Numbered from the stretch's first letter, positions 8,182 through 17,403 are shown. The stretch: DNA of 64,000 nucleotides from Hydrogenophaga sp. BPS33 (GCF_009859475.1 NZ_CP044549.1:5642001-5706000), one strand, 5' to 3'. Translations and numbers: made by a program. Notes: generated from the letters alone by a model not told the origin.

Positions 8182-9141
8182 TCAGCGCGCGACCTTCATC
8201 GCCTTTCGCGCGCTCTCCTGGTCCTGCGCCAGGGCACGCTCGAAATCCTTCGGCGCCTGCAGTCCGGGCAGGATGCCCTGCCCCTTGAGCGACTGCTGCA
8301 CCGCGTCGCTGCGCAAGGCCGTGGCCATGCTCTCGTACAGGCGGTCCACCGTGGCCTGCGGCATGCCCGCCGGGCCGAGAAAGCCGTACCAGACGCTGGC
8401 GTTGAAGTCCTTGTCGCCGGTGAGCTCGGCCAGCGTGGGCACGTTGGGCATCAGCTCGACGCGCACACCCGAGCCCACGGCCAGCGCACGCAACTTGCCC
8501 GATTCCACCAACGTGGCCACCGCCGGCAACGAGGCGAAGGCCGAGAGGATGTGCCCACCGGCCACGTCCACCAGCGACTGCGGCGTGGACTTGTACAGCA
8601 CTTCATCCATGTTCACACCTTTGGTCGCCTTCAGGCGCTCCATGGCCAGATAGCCCGCCGAGCCCACCCCCGGCGACGCGTACTGCGCCTTGGTCGGGTT
8701 GGCCTTGGCGAAGGCAAGGAACTGGTCAAAAGTCTTGATCTCGCTCTGCGCCGACACCACCAGCACCATGGGCACAGAGCCCACCTTGGCGATCGGCGTG
8801 AAGTCTTTCACCGCGTCGTACAGCGGCGGGTTCTGCGTCAGCGGAAAGGTCACGAAGGGCGGATTGGCGTTGAGCAGGAGCACCGCGCCGTCCGGTTTGG
8901 CGCGGGCCACGCTGGAAGAGCCGATCGCGCCATTGGCACCGACCCGGTTCTCCACCACCACCGGCACCTTCAGCGTGGCTTGCAGCGCAGGCGAGAAGCT
9001 GCGCGCCACAGCGTCCACACCGGTGCCCGCCGCGTGCGGCACGACCAGCATCACTTCGCCGGGCTGGGCATGAACGGCGAACGGCGTCGCCAGCGTGAAC
9101 GAGAGGCCAACGATGCGGGCGATTTGGGTGAGGTTCTTCAT
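8182..9141 (-). CDS. Bug/TctC-family periplasmic solute-binding protein
   Basis: 319 aa from MKNLTQIARIVGLSFTLATP, signal peptide ending VHA before QPGEV. Hallmarks: MLVVPHAAGTGVDAVAR, VVENRVGANGAIGSS, DGAVLLLNANPP and YDAVKDFTPIAKV. The PF/AGG part of the first motif is changed to PHAAGTG. Its leader contains AGGAGACAAGCG just before the ATG. It is the last gene of the minus-strand operon that starts with the acyl-CoA synthetase at 15096. The open frame upstream of the ATG is only a shadow of the intergenic region and the next gene. Confidence 0.9.
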   Translation of the reverse strand: MKNLTQIARIVGLSFTLATPFAVHAQPGEVMLVVPHAAGTGVDAVARSFSPALQATLKVPVVVENRVGANGAIGSSSVARAKPDGAVLLLNANPPFVTFPLTQNPPLYDAVKDFTPIAKVGSVPMVLVVSAQSEIKTFDQFLAFAKANPTKAQYASPGVGSAGYLAMERLKATKGVNMDEVLYKSTPQSLVDVAGGHILSAFASLPAVATLVESGKLRALAVGSGVRVELMPNVPTLAELTGDKDFNASVWYGFLGPAGMPQATVDRLYESMATALRSDAVQQSLKGQGILPGLQAPKDFERALAQDQESARKAMKVAR

Positions 9142-9172
9142 CGCTTGTCTCCTGGGTTTCAGTTTGCAGTTG

Positions 9173-9688
9173 TCACGCAGGCAGGAACGTTGCCAGCGGT
9201 TGCACGTCGTGCGGATCCGGGTCCAGCCCCAAGGGCAGGTACCAAGCTCGCTCGAACGCGATGCGGTGCTCGCTCGCGTGCAAGACGGCACGCTCGATGT
9301 CGCGTTGCGCCGCCGCCACCAGGCTGGCCGATCCGCGCACCACCGCCGACACGGCCGCACTCAGCGCCGCCGTGGCCTGCCGCACGTCGGCGGTGGACGG
9401 GCCTGCGCGCTCCAGCATCTGTTGGGCCGCTTCCATCGCCGCCGCCAGCTCGGGCGCAGAGGACGCAGGCAGTGCCGCGTGCACTTCGCGCGCCATGGCG
9501 AGGTGGTGCGAGAGCTCGAAACGGTCGCGCTGGTGCAGGTGCGGCAAACGCTCGATCACGAAGGCGAGGTAATCGGTGGTCAGGCGCAACTGGTCGCGCG
9601 CCTGCGCATGCTCCTTGCCCACCACGGGTTCGACCACATCGTTCAGCGCACGGATCGCGGCCTGCAAGCCCACATCGGTGTGGTCCAT
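9173..9688 (-). CDS. Helical protein of unknown function, coupled to a phosphotransferase
   Basis: 171 aa, not recognised beyond a likely all-helical fold. It is rich in Ala, His and Arg, with no signal peptide, membrane segment or cysteine. The start overlaps the stop of the phosphotransferase gene (ATGG/TGAT junction near 9688), so the two are translationally coupled and probably work together. The conserved operon position between a kinase-like protein and a Bug protein suggests an accessory role in acyl-CoA catabolism. No function should be assigned. Confidence 0.7.
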   Translation of the reverse strand: MDHTDVGLQAAIRALNDVVEPVVGKEHAQARDQLRLTTDYLAFVIERLPHLHQRDRFELSHHLAMAREVHAALPASSAPELAAAMEAAQQMLERAGPSTADVRQATAALSAAVSAVVRGSASLVAAAQRDIERAVLHASEHRIAFERAWYLPLGLDPDPHDVQPLATFLPA

Positions 9689-10893
9689 CAGAGCACCTCC
9701 TTCAACAGTTCGGCGAGTTCATGGGCTCCCACCGGCGCAATGGCCTTGAGCCGCGCCAGCAAGATGTCCTGGTGCGACTTGCCCAGCTTGGCCACCCGGT
9801 ACATGGTCGCCATCGTGGTAGTGATGACCTGGAAGCAGTTGAGCACTTGGTACCAGCGCAGTCGGTCCATGTCGACGGTGAGGCCCGAGGCTTCCTGGTA
9901 GCGCTGGTAAAAGTCTTCGATCGGGATCAGGCCGCAGACCAGGTATGTCTTGCCGTCTTCGGCCAGGTGGCCCTTTTCGCGTTGGGTCATCCAGGCCAGG
10001 TCGCGGTGGCGGTCGCCGAGGTGGCCGCGCTCCCAGTCGAGCCAGGCGGTGATGCGGCCTTCCTCTTCGTTGAACAGGAAGTTGCCACTGCGGTAGTCGC
10101 CGTGCACCACGCTCACGCGGTCCAGCGTGGGCAGGTTGCGTTGCAGCCAGTTGGCGGCCACGTCCATCAGGGGAAAGTCTTCGCCGCGGTCTTCTTCCCA
10201 CACGCGGCGCGCGCGGTTCAGCTGCCACTGCGCGCCATCGGTGGTGCCGGTGGGCGGCACGTCCATGCTGCTGAAGCGCATGCGGCCGACGTCGGCGGTG
10301 TGGATGGTGGCCAGGTGCTGCAGGAACTGCGGGGCGAGTTGCTCGCGCAACTGCGGGCCGAAGTTGGTGCCCAGGCCCACCACCTGACCGGCGCTGGCGT
10401 TGCGCGGCTTGGCCACGCCAGAGACGAAGGTGTAGACAATGGCGGGCTCGGGAAACCAGCGCGCATCGCGGTCGAGCCAGAACACCTTGGGCACGGGCAG
10501 GACACCTTCGAAGGCGGCGAGCAGTTCCACTTCGCGCACACGGCTGGTGGTGTTCGACGCTTCGGAGGGATCCATGCGCACCACGAGTTTGTCGCGCACG
10601 GCACCGCGACTCGGTGCGTTCCAGCTCAGGTCGAACGCGATCTGCACCTTGGACGCGCCACCGGTGAGCCAGCGCGGGTCGTGCAGCTCGAAAGCGCCTT
10701 CGATGTTTTCGCGCAGCATGGCGTTGAGCCAGCTCACCATCTCGTCGAGCGAGACTTGCCGGTAGGCCGGGCCGGCGCGGCGCTGCATCTTTCGGGTCAG
10801 CAGCTCGTCGGTTTCGCGCTCGGTCGGGAACTGCTCGCGCAGGCCCTGGATGAATGCCTCGCTGGGTTGGTCGCGCAGGTCCACACTCGTCAT
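9688..10893 (-). CDS. Aminoglycoside-phosphotransferase-like kinase (APH/ACAD11-type)
   Basis: 401 aa protein-kinase-like fold. Catalytic loop HGDYRSGN (residues 264-271) and metal-binding Asp in WLDWERGHLGDRHRDLAWM (Asp286) are present, as is the N-lobe Lys strand KLVVRMDPSE. Relatives fused to or encoded beside acyl-CoA dehydrogenases (ACAD11, FadE36) phosphorylate hydroxyacyl-CoAs before elimination, so this is more likely a catabolic hydroxyacyl kinase than a drug-resistance enzyme. It overlaps the DUF7065-like gene upstream by 4 bases. A kinase for 4-hydroxyacyl-type substrates is an inference from context. Confidence 0.82.
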   Translation of the reverse strand: MTSVDLRDQPSEAFIQGLREQFPTERETDELLTRKMQRRAGPAYRQVSLDEMVSWLNAMLRENIEGAFELHDPRWLTGGASKVQIAFDLSWNAPSRGAVRDKLVVRMDPSEASNTTSRVREVELLAAFEGVLPVPKVFWLDRDARWFPEPAIVYTFVSGVAKPRNASAGQVVGLGTNFGPQLREQLAPQFLQHLATIHTADVGRMRFSSMDVPPTGTTDGAQWQLNRARRVWEEDRGEDFPLMDVAANWLQRNLPTLDRVSVVHGDYRSGNFLFNEEEGRITAWLDWERGHLGDRHRDLAWMTQREKGHLAEDGKTYLVCGLIPIEDFYQRYQEASGLTVDMDRLRWYQVLNCFQVITTTMATMYRVAKLGKSHQDILLARLKAIAPVGAHELAELLKEVL

Positions 10894-11873
10894 GATTCAT
10901 TGCGCGCAAGCCGTTGCGCGAGGTAGTTGAGACCGAACAATTTGCCGTGTCCGCCATGGCCCACATGGCCGGCGTACTGGTAGCGCATCAGGGAGACGAA
11001 GGCGGCGATGGACGGGTTGATCGAACCCATGGGCCGCGTGCCGATGGCCGAGCCGAAGAACTCGTGGCGCCGGCCGCGCGCGTCGGTGGCGACGATGTGG
11101 TCGCTGATGGCCAGCATGTCGACCGTGGTGGCTTCCACCGTGGCCGAGATCACCGGCGTGACCACACCATGCTCCACGATGAAGCCGGAGTTGACCTTGT
11201 CGTAGCTCACATGGCCATCGGGCGACACGTCCAGCATGGTGGTCAGCCACATCGACATGGCTTCACCGCAGTTGACCGAGATGTAGCAGGTGGCGCGGTC
11301 CGGCGTTTCGTTGCGCGGCCCCCAACTGCGGTCCATGCCCTCATAACAATCCACCGCGTACTGCTCGCCGCGCACAGTGAGCGTGCCGGTGATTTGCCCC
11401 TTCAGATCGAAGTGGCCATTCGACCATGCGTCGCCCAGCCGAGGGTCGGTGTGCGCGGACTTCTTCGCGGCACCGGGGTTCTCTTTCGGATCGGTCGGGT
11501 CGTAGGGGTGGTGCAGGCCGCGCAGTTGCAGATCGAAGCTGCACGCGCCGAGCTTGTGTTCGTACTGGAAGCGCCAGTCGGTGAGCGACTTCGCCTGCAC
11601 CGACAGGCCGTTGGCCAGTGAAAAGTCCGAGTAGGACGCGGGGCACGGCAGGTGGATCTGCGGGTCGCAGAAGTCCACCTCGTGCGGGCGGCGGCGCACG
11701 CCGCGCGCGATGACCACGGACGACATGGCCACGCCCAGGTTGGGGCGCGCCAGCACATACAAGGTGCCGTGCAGCGCCGCTTCGGGCACATTGAAGGCCA
11801 CGTAGGTGGTCTCGGTCCAGATGCGGTCGTTCGGGTCGCGCGGGTGGAATTCGATGTCGGTGTCTTGGATCAT
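10890..11873 (-). CDS. DUF7064/DUF7065-like protein (AttH/CrtC-type beta-barrel suspected)
   Basis: 327 aa with no signal peptide. The sequence is beta-rich with conserved blocks such as RGVRRRPHEVDFCDPQIHLP, DAWSNGHFDLKGQITGTLTV and DCYEGMDRSWGPRNETPDRA. The last block resembles the HGMGWGDRSWGPR-type signature of AttH/hydroxyneurosporene-synthase-like lipocalin pairs. The biochemical role is unknown; related proteins often sit among terpenoid or steroid catabolic genes. It is translationally coupled to the downstream phosphotransferase (ATGA overlap) and lies 8 bases after the Bug gene stop. Confidence 0.65.
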   Translation of the reverse strand: MIQDTDIEFHPRDPNDRIWTETTYVAFNVPEAALHGTLYVLARPNLGVAMSSVVIARGVRRRPHEVDFCDPQIHLPCPASYSDFSLANGLSVQAKSLTDWRFQYEHKLGACSFDLQLRGLHHPYDPTDPKENPGAAKKSAHTDPRLGDAWSNGHFDLKGQITGTLTVRGEQYAVDCYEGMDRSWGPRNETPDRATCYISVNCGEAMSMWLTTMLDVSPDGHVSYDKVNSGFIVEHGVVTPVISATVEATTVDMLAISDHIVATDARGRRHEFFGSAIGTRPMGSINPSIAAFVSLMRYQYAGHVGHGGHGKLFGLNYLAQRLARNES

Positions 11874-11881
11874 CGTGGTGG

Positions 11882-12886
11882 TCAGTCGATCTGCAGATTG
11901 CGCTCACGCGCGAGCTTGGTCCACATGGCCTGCTCGGTGCGCAGCTTGCGGTTGAATTCGTCGGGCGTGGTACCGCTCGGGTCGAAGCCCAGCGCCGAAG
12001 AGCGCTTGGCCACCTCGGGGTCTTTCATGATGGCTATCACGGCCTCACCGAGCCGGTCCACGATGGGCTTGGGCGTGCCGGCGGGTGCGAGCAGGCCGAT
12101 CCAGGCGGTGATGTTGAAGTCCGGGAAGCCGGCCTCTTCCACCGTGGGCACGTTGGGCAGCAGCGCCGAGCGCTTGTTGCCGGTGACGGCCAGGCCGCGC
12201 AGGTTGCCCGCTTCCACCTGCTTGTGCAGCGTGTACACCGGGTCCGCCACGAGCTGGATGTCACCCGCCATCACGGCAGCCACGGCCTCCGCGCTGCCCT
12301 TGTAGGGCACATGCAGCATCTCGATGTTGGTGAGCGACTTGAGGTATTCGAAGATCATGAAGGACGTGGTGCCCGCGCCATTGGTGCCGAACGACAGATC
12401 CTTCGGACGTTCGCGCGCAAATTTCACCAGTTCGGGCACGGTCTTGAACGGCCGCGCGGTCTGCGTGGCAATCAGGAAGGTGCTGCGCACCATTTCGCTG
12501 ACGGGCGCGAGGTCGCGCTCCAGGTTCACGTCGAACTTCTTGTTCACCGCCGCCTGAATGGTGAGCGCCGAGCCGGTGAACAGCAGCGTGTACCCGTCCT
12601 TGGGCGCGCGGATCACCGACTGTGTGCCGATCAGGCTGCCCGCGCCCGGCCGGTTCACGACCAGCACGGGTTGCCCCAGCGTGTCCTTCAGTTGATCGGC
12701 GAGCAGGCGCGCCAGCGCATCGCTCGCGCCGCCCGGCGGGTATGGCACGACGACGGTGACGGGCTTGCTGGGGTAAGGCTGCGCCAGCGCGGGTGCCGAA
12801 ACGCCCAGGCCTGCCACGGCGGCACAGGCCAGCAGCACGCTGAAGGCGCGCCGCTGGAGGCGGCGGATGGGGGTGTGGTTGATCAT
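11882..12886 (-). CDS. Bug/TctC-family periplasmic solute-binding protein
   Basis: 334 aa from MINHTPIRRLQRRAFSVLLA, signal peptide ending APALA before QPYPSKPVTV. Hallmarks: VVPYPPGGASDALARLLAD, VVNRPGAGSLIGTQ, DGYTLLFTG and VNLERDLAPVSEM. The ATG is preceded by AGGAGACAAGAC, the leader shared with other Bug genes here. An in-frame ATG upstream (12934) lies inside the acyl-CoA synthetase gene and is rejected. It is the second gene of the minus-strand operon, with no permease subunits encoded beside it. Confidence 0.9.
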   Translation of the reverse strand: MINHTPIRRLQRRAFSVLLACAAVAGLGVSAPALAQPYPSKPVTVVVPYPPGGASDALARLLADQLKDTLGQPVLVVNRPGAGSLIGTQSVIRAPKDGYTLLFTGSALTIQAAVNKKFDVNLERDLAPVSEMVRSTFLIATQTARPFKTVPELVKFARERPKDLSFGTNGAGTTSFMIFEYLKSLTNIEMLHVPYKGSAEAVAAVMAGDIQLVADPVYTLHKQVEAGNLRGLAVTGNKRSALLPNVPTVEEAGFPDFNITAWIGLLAPAGTPKPIVDRLGEAVIAIMKDPEVAKRSSALGFDPSGTTPDEFNRKLRTEQAMWTKLARERNLQID

Positions 12887-12930
12887 GTCTTGTCTCCTGT
12901 TGCTGGGGTGGATGGAAGCGCCTTCGCCAC

Positions 12931-15096
12931 TCAAGAGGTGGCGTTCGGACGCAGGATCACCAGGGCGTCCAGCGCCATGGCCTTCCCGTTCGAGATGGCA
13001 AGCGGGTTCACGTCGACTTCTTCGATGCGGTCCGCATGCGAGGCCATCAGGTGGCTCACGCGGCTGATCAGGCTCGACAGTTCGTCCAGGTCGGCCGGTG
13101 CCGCACCACGGAAGCCTTCAAGCAAACGCCTGCCGCGCAGGCGCGAAAGCATCTCGCGCGCATGCGCTGGCGTGACGGGCGCCAGGTCGACCACGGTGTC
13201 CTGCAACACTTCCACGAAAACGCCGCCCAGGCCGACCACGACCACCGGGCCGAACAGCGGGTCCTGGCGTGCGCCGACGAAGAGCTCGAAGTCCTTTGTC
13301 GCCATGGGCTGCACCGAGACGCCCAGGATGTTCGCGTTGGGCGCGTAGGCGCGGGCGTTGCGCATCACCTCGTCGAAAGCGTTGCCCACCTCGTCGTCGC
13401 TGCGCAGACCCAGTCGCACCGCGCCAGCCTCGGTCTTGTGCGGGATGTCGGGCGAATCGACTTTTAGGACCACCGGGTGGCCCGCGCGGCGCGCCACGTC
13501 GACGGCGGCTTGCCGCTCCGTCACTGTGGTACCGGCCACCACCGGAATGCCGCAGGCCTGCAACACGCGCGCCGACTCGGATTCGGACAACACGGTGCGA
13601 TCACCCACCGCCAGCAGCGGCCCCACGCCCGCCATCGGCACCGCGCCCTGGCCCACGTCCTGGGCCTGCGCGCTGCGCAGCCGGTGGAACTCGTGCCAGG
13701 CGCGGATGGCCTGCATGCAACGGTCCATGGAACGGAACAGGGCCAGGTGGCCGTGCTGTTCCACGTCCTTCGCACCGGGTCCGTCCAGCCATTGCGACAG
13801 CCACACGCAGCACACCACCTTGCCGGTTTCACGACCCACGTCGCCCAGCGCCTTCAGCCGCGCCACGCCGACCTCGGTCGCGGTCATGTGCGGCACCACC
13901 ATGGTGCTGTAGTCGTCTTCGCGCAGGATCGCGCGGGCACAGGCCGGCAGCGATTGAGGGTTCGACAGGATCTGTGCGGTCACATCGCAAGGGTTGCGTG
14001 CGGAGCCGAACTCGGGAATGTGCTGGCGCAGTTCTCGCGCGACAGCTTTGCTGGGCTGCGGCATGTGCACGCCCGCCTGCTCGGCCTTGTCGGCAATCAG
14101 AATCGCCGCGCCCCCCGACGTGGCCAGACTCGCAACGCCGCTGGACGACGGATGCCCTGCCTTGGCCAGAAAGGCACAGGTTTCAAGAATCGCTTCGAAG
14201 CTGTGAACCTCGATGAAGCCGTGGCGCGCAAACGCCGCGCGGTAGACATCGGCGGCACCTGCCAGGCTGCCGGTGTGCGACTGCGCCGCGATGCTGCCCT
14301 CTTCCCCGGTGGCCAGCTTGAACACCACCACTGGCTTGCCCGCCTGCAATGCGCGCGCGCCGGCGGCCATGAGGCGCGATGGATCGGCCATGCCTTCGAA
14401 CACGCAGGCGATGACATCGCAGTCGGGCTGGTCCACCAGATACGACACCTGGTCGGCCACGTCGACGTCGCAGGCGTTGCCAGTGGTCAGCACATAGGAG
14501 AAGGCGTAGCCGTGCGTGGCGGCCTGCCCGAGTGCAAATCCCATGCCGCCAGACTGGCTGACAAGGCCAATGCGCGAATGGCTGGCTTGGCCCAGGTCGG
14601 GCGCGTCACCAAAGAATGTGAGGCGCAAGCGCCCCTGCTCCGACATCAAACCCATCGTGTTGGGGCCGAGGATGCGCATGCCGCTCTCGCGCGTCAGATC
14701 GGAGAGTGCCTGTTGCAGCGCGACGTCTTGCGGACGGCCGGTCTCGGCAAAGCCCGATGCGTAGACGATCGCACCGCGAATGCCTTTGGCCGCGCACTGG
14801 CGGGCCACGTCGAGCACGGCGTCGCTCGCAACCGCGATCACCGCGCAGTCGGGCACCACGGGAAGATCGGCCACTTGGCGGAAGGTAGGACGGCCATCGA
14901 TGGGCTCGCCCTTGGGATGGACCAGGAAGGTGGTCACGCCACCCCGCTCGAGATTGCGCAGGGTCTGGTTGCCAAAGGAGCCAGGGCGCGCGGAGGCCCC
15001 GACGATGACGACGCTGCGCGGACTCAGCAGAGGCTGCAGCGCAGCAGAGGCATGGAGCGGCCGGGCGGTGGACCGCGTTCCTTCATGAACAGACAC
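12931..15096 (-). CDS. NDP-forming acyl-CoA synthetase (fused alpha-beta, acetate-CoA ligase family)
   Basis: 721 aa. Domains in order: CoA-binding Rossmann domain (about 18-150, VVIVGASARPGSFG), two succinyl-CoA-ligase-like flavodoxin domains (about 170-480) with the phosphohistidine loop QSHTGSLAG (His274), and a C-terminal ATP-grasp domain (about 500-715, GHPVVLKVDSPDIPHKTEAG). This is the normal architecture of bacterial ADP-forming acyl-CoA synthetases. It activates a carboxylic acid to its CoA thioester with ATP. It is first in the minus-strand operon running to 8182 and has two operator palindromes immediately upstream. The substrate is unknown. Confidence 0.92.
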   Translation of the reverse strand: MSVHEGTRSTARPLHASAALQPLLSPRSVVIVGASARPGSFGNQTLRNLERGGVTTFLVHPKGEPIDGRPTFRQVADLPVVPDCAVIAVASDAVLDVARQCAAKGIRGAIVYASGFAETGRPQDVALQQALSDLTRESGMRILGPNTMGLMSEQGRLRLTFFGDAPDLGQASHSRIGLVSQSGGMGFALGQAATHGYAFSYVLTTGNACDVDVADQVSYLVDQPDCDVIACVFEGMADPSRLMAAGARALQAGKPVVVFKLATGEEGSIAAQSHTGSLAGAADVYRAAFARHGFIEVHSFEAILETCAFLAKAGHPSSSGVASLATSGGAAILIADKAEQAGVHMPQPSKAVARELRQHIPEFGSARNPCDVTAQILSNPQSLPACARAILREDDYSTMVVPHMTATEVGVARLKALGDVGRETGKVVCCVWLSQWLDGPGAKDVEQHGHLALFRSMDRCMQAIRAWHEFHRLRSAQAQDVGQGAVPMAGVGPLLAVGDRTVLSESESARVLQACGIPVVAGTTVTERQAAVDVARRAGHPVVLKVDSPDIPHKTEAGAVRLGLRSDDEVGNAFDEVMRNARAYAPNANILGVSVQPMATKDFELFVGARQDPLFGPVVVVGLGGVFVEVLQDTVVDLAPVTPAHAREMLSRLRGRRLLEGFRGAAPADLDELSSLISRVSHLMASHADRIEEVDVNPLAISNGKAMALDALVILRPNATS

Positions 15097-15145
15097 ATTG
15101 TCTCCTGATCAGGTGATCGGCCCGCTGAGGCCGATCGTTGTCTTT

Positions 15146-15176
15146 TGGATCACCCTTTATTTTTATGGGTGACCCA
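15146..15176. promoter_or_regulatory. Tandem FadR/GntR-type operators upstream of the acyl-CoA synthetase operon
   Basis: TGGATCACCCT at 15146-15156 (10 of 11 match) and TGGGTGACCCA at 15166-15176 (perfect palindrome). Their centres are 20 bp apart, about two helical turns, which favours cooperative binding of two dimers on one face. They lie 50-80 bases before the ATG at 15096, where a promoter would be. Confidence 0.62.
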
Positions 15177-15245
15177 ATGAATTCTGCGCAAAAATCGGCG
15201 GCGAGTCAACCATGCGACACCCGGGGGAATTCCCTGCCCCGAAAT

Positions 15246-15276
15246 GCAAACGGCCGGGACGAGCCCGGCCGTTTGC
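15246..15276 (-). terminator. Strong hairpin downstream of the SDR gene
   Basis: A perfect 13-bp inverted repeat (arms 15246-15258 and 15264-15276) with a 5-base loop ACGAG, beginning 15 bases after the SDR stop codon. The stem is GC-rich in its inner part. No long T-run follows on the minus strand, so it may act as a weak intrinsic terminator, as an RNA-stabilising 3' hairpin, or with Rho. Confidence 0.7.
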
Positions 15277-15290
15277 TTATCTGGTGATGC

Positions 15291-16208
15291 TCAGATAGGG
15301 TCCCAGGCGTAGTGCTGCGAGCTGGACTGCAGCGACATGAAGCTGGACTGGAAGGCCGGCATCGCGTGGTCGGCGATCGACTCCGGCGTCCAGCCCTCAG
15401 CTCGGTGCACGCTGCGCAGCATGCGCGACTGGCTCATGAGGTAGATCTCGTGCAGGCGCACCGCGAAGATCTGTGCGTTGACGTGTTTGGCCGCGTCGGA
15501 CGCGAGGAACACCGCCAGCGGCGCGTTCTTCTCGGGTGTCATCTTCTTGAGCTTGTCCACCAGCGCCTTTTTCTCCGGCGTGTCTTCCGGGATGGAATTG
15601 GTCATGCGGCTCCAGGCAATCGGGGCGATGCAGTTGGAGCGCACGTTGTAGCGCCCCATGTCGAGCGCGATCACCTTGGACAGCGCGGTGATGCCCAGCT
15701 TGGCCGCCGAGTAGTTCGCCTGCCCCACCATGCCGATGAGGCCCGAGCCGCTGGTCATGTGCACGTAAGCACCGCTCTCCTGCTTGCGGAAGTGTTCGGC
15801 CGCCGCGCGGCTCACGTTGAAGGTGCCGTGCAGGTGCACGTCGATCACGGCGCGCCAGTCGTTCGGGTCCATCTTGTGGAAGATCGAATCGCGCAGGATG
15901 CCGGCGTTGTTGACCACGATATCGATGCGGCCGAAGTTGTCCAACGCGCATTGCACGATTCTCTGGGCGCTGGCCCACTCGGACACACTGTCGGTGTTGA
16001 TCGCGGCGCGGCCACCGGCAGCTTCGATCAGCGCCAGGGTCTCCTGCGCCGGGCTGCCTGACAGGCCTTCGCCCTGCAACGAGGCGCCCACGTCGTTGAT
16101 GACCACCGATGCGCCCGCCTGGGCCATGGCCACCGCCACCGCTCGGCCAATGCCGCCGCCCGATCCGGTGACGACGGCAACTTTTCCTGATAGGTCCACG
16201 CTGGCCAT
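15291..16208 (-). CDS. SDR-family NAD(P)-dependent oxidoreductase, hydroxyacyl-CoA dehydrogenase type
   Basis: 305 aa short-chain dehydrogenase. Cofactor loop TGSGGGIGRA, NNAG in VVNNAGILRDS, and the catalytic Ser with YxxxK (MTSGSGLIGMVGQANYSAAK). The C-terminus is about 50 residues longer than a minimal SDR, as in peroxisomal multifunctional-enzyme-type hydroxyacyl-CoA dehydrogenases. It would oxidise a (3R)-hydroxyacyl-CoA. The start chosen is MASVDLSG; in-frame ATGs at 16226 and 16250 exist, the latter lying in an operator. It is divergent from the Bug/CoA-transferase operon. Confidence 0.88.
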   Translation of the reverse strand: MASVDLSGKVAVVTGSGGGIGRAVAVAMAQAGASVVINDVGASLQGEGLSGSPAQETLALIEAAGGRAAINTDSVSEWASAQRIVQCALDNFGRIDIVVNNAGILRDSIFHKMDPNDWRAVIDVHLHGTFNVSRAAAEHFRKQESGAYVHMTSGSGLIGMVGQANYSAAKLGITALSKVIALDMGRYNVRSNCIAPIAWSRMTNSIPEDTPEKKALVDKLKKMTPEKNAPLAVFLASDAAKHVNAQIFAVRLHEIYLMSQSRMLRSVHRAEGWTPESIADHAMPAFQSSFMSLQSSSQHYAWDPI

Positions 16209-16238
16209 GTGCAATGCTTCTTTCATAAACGAGATTAT

Positions 16239-16371
16239 TGGGTGATCCATTAATTGTGCAACGGATGCGGGCGGTGGTCAAGCCAGCTGCAGCGACGCGC
16301 CGATCGCACGGGCACTGCCCACATTTCCCGTTTGACAAGCGGCTGCGTGCAACTTCATAATGGGTCATCCA
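16239..16371. promoter_or_regulatory. Two FadR/GntR-type operators in the SDR / Bug divergent promoter
   Basis: TGGGTGATCCA at 16239-16249 and TGGGTCATCCA at 16361-16371, centres 122 bp apart. The first precedes the minus-strand SDR start, the second precedes the plus-strand Bug start. The arrangement copies that at 1424-1527, including a short AT-rich stretch between operator and coding start. Confidence 0.62.
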
Positions 16372-16391
16372 ATACAACGATGGAGACAAGC

Positions 16392-17357
16392 TTGAAACTT
16401 TCAACCTTCTTTCGCCGCGCCGTCCTTCTCGTCTGCGCGCTCGGCTGCACTGCCGCCATGGCGTTCCCCGACAAGCCGATTCGCATCATCGTGCCGTTTG
16501 CGGCCGGTGGCGGCACCGACGTCTGGGCGCGCACCTTCGCGACGCGCCTGTCCGCCCGACTTGGCCAACCGGTCATCGTCGAGAACCGTGCGGGTTCGAA
16601 CACGCAGATCGGCGCCAACGCCGTCGCCAAGGCGGATCCCGACGGCTATACGCTGCTGTTCACCAGCGGCACGCACGTGCAGGTTCCGGCCTTGTCGCTG
16701 ACCGTTCCCTACGACGTGGTGCGCGACTTTGCCCCCGTCGGCAGGCTGGGCACCACAGGCCTGGTGTTTGTGGTGCATCCCTCCGTCAAGGCCACCAACA
16801 TGAAGGAGTTCCTGGCAGAGGCCAAGGGTGCCGAGAAATGGTCGCTGGCGACGTATGCCGCTGGCTCGACGGGCGACGTCTTTTCGCGCGCCTTGATGCA
16901 GGACCACAACCTGAACATTCCCGTGATTGCCTACAAGGGCGAAGGCGTGGCCATCACCGATGTCATCGGCGGCCAGGTGCAGGGCGGGTTCTTCTCCATC
17001 CCGACGACCAAGCAGCTGGTGGCCAGCGGCAAGGTCAAGGCGCTCGGGTCGCTGTCGACCGGCCAGATTCCCTCCATGCCAGCGGTGCAGTCGCTGCCCG
17101 ACCAGGGCTTGACGAACTACCGCTGGCCAGGCATCTGGCTGGGCATGTTCGCCCCGGCCAAAACCCCACAGCCGGTGCTGGACAAGCTGAGCCAGGCCGC
17201 ACAGGCCATCACCCAGGACCCCGAGTTCCAGCGCGATTGGGCGTCTCGGGATTTGAACGTGGGCTGGCGCGGCCCGGCCGACTTTGCCCAGGACATCCAA
17301 GGCGAGATCAAGACGTGGGGCGATCTGGTCAAGGCCCTGGGCATCAAGCCGCAGTGA
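16392..17357 (+). CDS. Bug/TctC-family periplasmic solute-binding protein
   Basis: 321 aa from a TTG start. The start was chosen because GGAGACAAGC lies directly upstream, matching the leader seen before other Bug genes, and because it gives a clean signal peptide MKLSTFFRRAVLLVCALG ending AMA. An in-frame ATG at 16380 would place the ribosome-binding site inside the coding sequence. Hallmarks: FPDKPIRIIVPFAAGGGTD, VVENRAG-like IVENRAGSNTQIG and DGYTLLFTSG. It is a close paralogue of 422-1399 along its whole length. It leads an operon with the two-subunit CoA-transferase-like genes. Confidence 0.9.
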   Translation: MKLSTFFRRAVLLVCALGCTAAMAFPDKPIRIIVPFAAGGGTDVWARTFATRLSARLGQPVIVENRAGSNTQIGANAVAKADPDGYTLLFTSGTHVQVPALSLTVPYDVVRDFAPVGRLGTTGLVFVVHPSVKATNMKEFLAEAKGAEKWSLATYAAGSTGDVFSRALMQDHNLNIPVIAYKGEGVAITDVIGGQVQGGFFSIPTTKQLVASGKVKALGSLSTGQIPSMPAVQSLPDQGLTNYRWPGIWLGMFAPAKTPQPVLDKLSQAAQAITQDPEFQRDWASRDLNVGWRGPADFAQDIQGEIKTWGDLVKALGIKPQ

Positions 17358-17403
17358 GCGTGCATCGGCTGAACACTTCGAACCCCGCCGAGCGGAAACT
17401 TCC

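Noticed and set aside
7717..10926. 1069-codon open frame on the plus strand
   Set aside because: High-GC shadow of three well-supported minus-strand genes; composition is Arg/Ala/Gly/His noise.
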